Assembly: GCF_002289565.1 (NCBI RefSeq)
Contig: NZ_NTFY01000045.1
Span: 1 to 53,053, forward strand
Reading direction: 5' to 3'
DNA: 53,053 bases
Source: Rhodopirellula sp. SM50
Lineage (GTDB): Bacteria > Planctomycetota > Planctomycetia > Pirellulales > Pirellulaceae
Below are positions 51,170-53,053 of this stretch, in pieces. The stretch's first letter is position 1. Each line of letters starts with the position of its first letter. The translations under genes and the position numbers were made by a program. The notes beneath the pieces were generated by a model that did no database searches, was not told the origin of the DNA, and saw only the letters and a program-made list of their open reading frames with translations.

Positions 51170-52555
51170 TCACTCCGGGCTCACCAGACGGAATCGAATC
51201 TTGGTGGCGCTATCGTTCTTCATCTCCAGCACCTCCGCGACCGCCCCGTCCAACTCGATGCGGTCTCCTTGGGCCAAGATCTTTTGTTGAAAGTCCATCA
51301 GCATGCCACTGATCGTGTCCGCCTCGTCGGATTCGTTGAGCGGGATGGCCAGTCGGCGTCGCACCTCGTCGATCGGCGTTGTGCCGTTGACGACAAATTC
51401 GCCCTTTCCTTCGGGAACAATGTTTGGATCCGCGTTATCGAACTCATCGTCGACTTCACCGACGATCCGTTCGAGCACATTCTCCAGCGTCACCATCCCC
51501 GTGATGGTTCCATATTCGTCAATCACAAACGCCATCAGCTGATGCGTCGCCTGAAAATGTCTCAGCACCTTGCTGATCGGCATCGTCTCGTGGACCTTCC
51601 TGGGCGGACGAATGATGGTGCGGACGTCGAAATCCGAATCCGCCTCGGGAACCGTCAACAAGTCCTTGATGTGCACCACGCCGAGCACCTTGTCCAAGGA
51701 TCGGTCACAAACGGGGTAGCGTGTGTGCATGGTTGTGCGAACCAATTCGCGCAGGACCGAAATCGGTTCATTGACGTCGAAGAAAATCACGTCGCCGCGG
51801 GGCAACATCACGCGACGCACGATCAGATCATCGAACTCAAAGACGTTGTTGATCAGACGGTGTTCGCTGCGCGTCAGATTGCCATGCACATGAGCCTCGG
51901 TCAGCAACGCACGGATCTCGTCTTCCGTACTGACCGATTCGTGATCCGACGCTCCCCGGATGCCCACCAATTTCAACAGATACGTCGTGACGATATTCAG
52001 AACCGTCAGAAACGGATACAGGATGACATAGAAGAACTTGAGCGGAATCGCACACCACAGCAACACCTGCTCGGGGCGGCGGATGGCAAAGATCTTGGGG
52101 AACTGCTCGCCGGTCACCAAATGCAAACCGGTGATCACCGAAAACGCGATCGCAAATCCGATCACCTTGACCACGGCTTCATCGGTCACGCCCACCCAAC
52201 CCAGCAGCGGCTCAACCAGATCGGAAAACGCCGGTTCACCGACCCAGCCGAGCGCCAGGGAGGCCATCGTGATCCCCAGTTGGCATGCCGACAGCGACTC
52301 GTCCAATCGCTCGGCAAGCCATCGGGCAGTGTTGGCGAACAGCTTTCCTTCGCGGGCAAGTTGCTCGATCCGCGAGACCCGCACTTTGACGAGCGCAAAT
52401 TCCGCCGCCACAAAAAAACCGTTCAAGATGATCAGAAACACTGCAATGGTCAGAAACAGCAGCGTCCGACCGCCGCCTCCCGCCTCGTCGCCCTCCATGA
52501 CCGGTTCGACTTCGGCGAACAACGCCAGACATATACAACAGAGTGATCCGATCAT
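51170..52555 (-). CDS. CNNM/CorC (HlyC) family membrane protein with DUF21, CBS pair and CorC-HlyC domain
   Basis: A 461-aa inner-membrane protein. Residues about 30-205 form the DUF21 membrane domain (LTIAVFLIILNGFFVAAEFALVKVR; TMASLALGWVGEP; GLHLVTGEQFPK, the TGE-x-x-PK motif). A CBS pair follows at about 220-345 (RRVMLPRGDVIFFDVNEPIS; YPVCDRSLDKVLGVVHIKDLL; MAFVIDEYGTITGMVTLENVLERIVGEV), and the CorC_HlyC transporter-associated domain occupies the C-terminus (about 365-458). Members are linked to magnesium or sodium efflux and to adenine-nucleotide sensing through CBS. The name 'hemolysin' is historical. It starts at ATG 52555. It is a separate transcription unit from the ligase/peptidase operon, 277 bases upstream of that operon's start on the same strand. 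Confidence 0.93.
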   Translation of the reverse strand: MIGSLCCICLALFAEVEPVMEGDEAGGGGRTLLFLTIAVFLIILNGFFVAAEFALVKVRVSRIEQLAREGKLFANTARWLAERLDESLSACQLGITMASLALGWVGEPAFSDLVEPLLGWVGVTDEAVVKVIGFAIAFSVITGLHLVTGEQFPKIFAIRRPEQVLLWCAIPLKFFYVILYPFLTVLNIVTTYLLKLVGIRGASDHESVSTEDEIRALLTEAHVHGNLTRSEHRLINNVFEFDDLIVRRVMLPRGDVIFFDVNEPISVLRELVRTTMHTRYPVCDRSLDKVLGVVHIKDLLTVPEADSDFDVRTIIRPPRKVHETMPISKVLRHFQATHQLMAFVIDEYGTITGMVTLENVLERIVGEVDDEFDNADPNIVPEGKGEFVVNGTTPIDEVRRRLAIPLNESDEADTISGMLMDFQQKILAQGDRIELDGAVAEVLEMKNDSATKIRFRLVSPE

Positions 52556-52974
52556 GCGAATTGATAAGGGTGCTGAAGGTTCGGCGTTGGATGAGCGACG
52601 ACAAGGAAAGCCGTCCGAACCGAGAAAGCGACCTCCGACCGCTGGAAAAAATGTTTCCAGCGTCAGGCATTATACCGGGATCGCTCCACGGCGGCGCAGC
52701 GTCTGATTGCGGGATCATGCCCCAAAAACAAGTTCGCGTCTACGGATCGTCGCAACATTCGCCGCGGCCCGTCGCGCTTGGTCAACTGATTTCGGGTGCC
52801 GCGGGAAAGGGGTCAGCAATGACGCAATCGCAGACAGCCACCGTCCGCGTGAGACGACGGCGCTCTCAACGGCGGAATGACCGAACGAATTGAAGTGGCA
52901 GAATCATACGGGGCAGAATGATGTTCCGACCGCTGGGGTCGTGGAGCCAGCATCATTCTGCCGCCCCATCATTG
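52556..52974. other. 419-base stretch with a large inverted repeat and no clear gene
   Basis: A small plus-strand frame (52543-52893) runs through it, but it is Arg/Ser-rich, lacks a Shine-Dalgarno, overlaps the start of the CNNM gene and shows no family signal, so I do not call it. The inverted repeat at 52910-52967 and the intron edge beyond 52975 are listed separately. Confidence 0.5.
52910..52967. repeat. Long inverted repeat with GCAGAATGAT arms
   Basis: GGGGCAGAATGATG (52910-52923) faces CATCATTCTGCCGCCCC (52951-52967). A further GGCAGAATCAT lies just before the left arm, so the same 10-mer occurs three times, twice direct and once inverted. The arms enclose about 27 bases. It resembles dispersed intergenic repeats and borders the presumed intron 3' end. 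Confidence 0.75.
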
Positions 52975-53053
52975 TCGCGGTAGGGACGGCTGTTGCCAGC
53001 CGCCCCCCGCACAGATCCGTACATGAAGAACTACCTCATACGGCTCCTCCGTT
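52975..53053 (-). mobile_element. 3' end of a group II intron (domains V and VI), truncated by the window edge
   Basis: On the minus strand GAGCCGTATGAGG ... TCATGTACGGATC (53046 down to 53014) has the catalytic AGC triad and stem sequence typical of group II intron domain V. It is followed by GTGCGGGGGGCGG, then GGCTG-GCAA-CAGCC and TCCCTACC, a hairpin ending in a Pu/Py run with an A that fits the domain VI branch point. The intron 3' end would lie near 52975. The rest, and any reverse transcriptase gene, would be to the right of the window. Confidence 0.7.

Noticed and set aside
52543..52893. Small Arg-rich plus-strand gene upstream of the CNNM gene
   Set aside because: It overlaps the start of the CNNM gene, has no Shine-Dalgarno and has composition typical of random GC-rich DNA.

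Overview
The window looks like chromosomal DNA of a planctomycete, most likely a Pirellulaceae (Rhodopirellula/Stieleria-like) bacterium. This is inferred from high GC, loose gene packing with both strands used, very long exported proteins (1,187 and 2,563 aa), a large Ser/Thr kinase with a membrane anchor and long helical C-terminus, a CPXCG Cys-rich mini-protein, EF-hand and RTX-type secreted proteins, and sulfated or complex surface-glycan genes. No rRNA, tRNA or CRISPR array was recognised.

Layout. 0.2-7.6 kb: housekeeping and unknown genes (histone-deacetylase-like hydrolase, small membrane protein, TupA-like ATP-grasp, a SelA-like protein lacking the PLP lysine, CPXCG protein, EF-hand secreted protein, 2-Cys peroxiredoxin plus an unknown partner). 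8.1-19.4 kb: two giant, translationally coupled exported/membrane proteins; the second looks like a fusion with an internal signal-peptide-like segment and two pentapeptide-repeat tracts. 19.4-21.3 kb: gene-poor DNA with two families of palindromic repeats around one His-rich secreted protein. 21.3-30.8 kb: a surface-polysaccharide region (Wzz-type chain-length protein, O-antigen ligase/polymerase, GT8-like transferase, class-V aminotransferase, sulfotransferase, CgeB-like glycosyltransferase) with an RTX-like secreted protein and unknowns. 30.9-33.6 kb: Ser/Thr kinase. 33.7-42.9 kb: a six-gene chemosensory operon (CheW, CheR-TPR, CheW, MCP, CheA-REC, CheB), whose content matches the Wsp-type 'alternative function' systems minus the diguanylate cyclase. 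43.0-50.9 kb: a tightly coupled six-gene operon of three GshB-like ATP-grasp ligases, two QEGLA-type (DUF1704/MATCAP-family) zinc peptidases and one N-formylglutamate-amidohydrolase-like enzyme. 51.2-52.6 kb: a CNNM/CorC-type membrane protein. The right edge holds what looks like the 3' end (domains V-VI) of a group II intron on the minus strand.

The most interesting part is the 43-51 kb operon. Every junction is an overlap or a short gap, so the six proteins are probably made together. Ligases that form an amide/peptide bond with ATP are combined with peptidases of the family whose animal member removes the C-terminal tyrosine of tubulin, plus an amidohydrolase. The genes suggest an add/remove (ligase/peptidase) cycle acting on a peptide, a protein tail or a glutathione-like metabolite; the substrate cannot be read from the sequence.

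All family calls come from reading translated sequences and remembered family motifs; no search was run. Start codons were chosen by homology, overlap geometry or a visible Shine-Dalgarno and are noted where uncertain.
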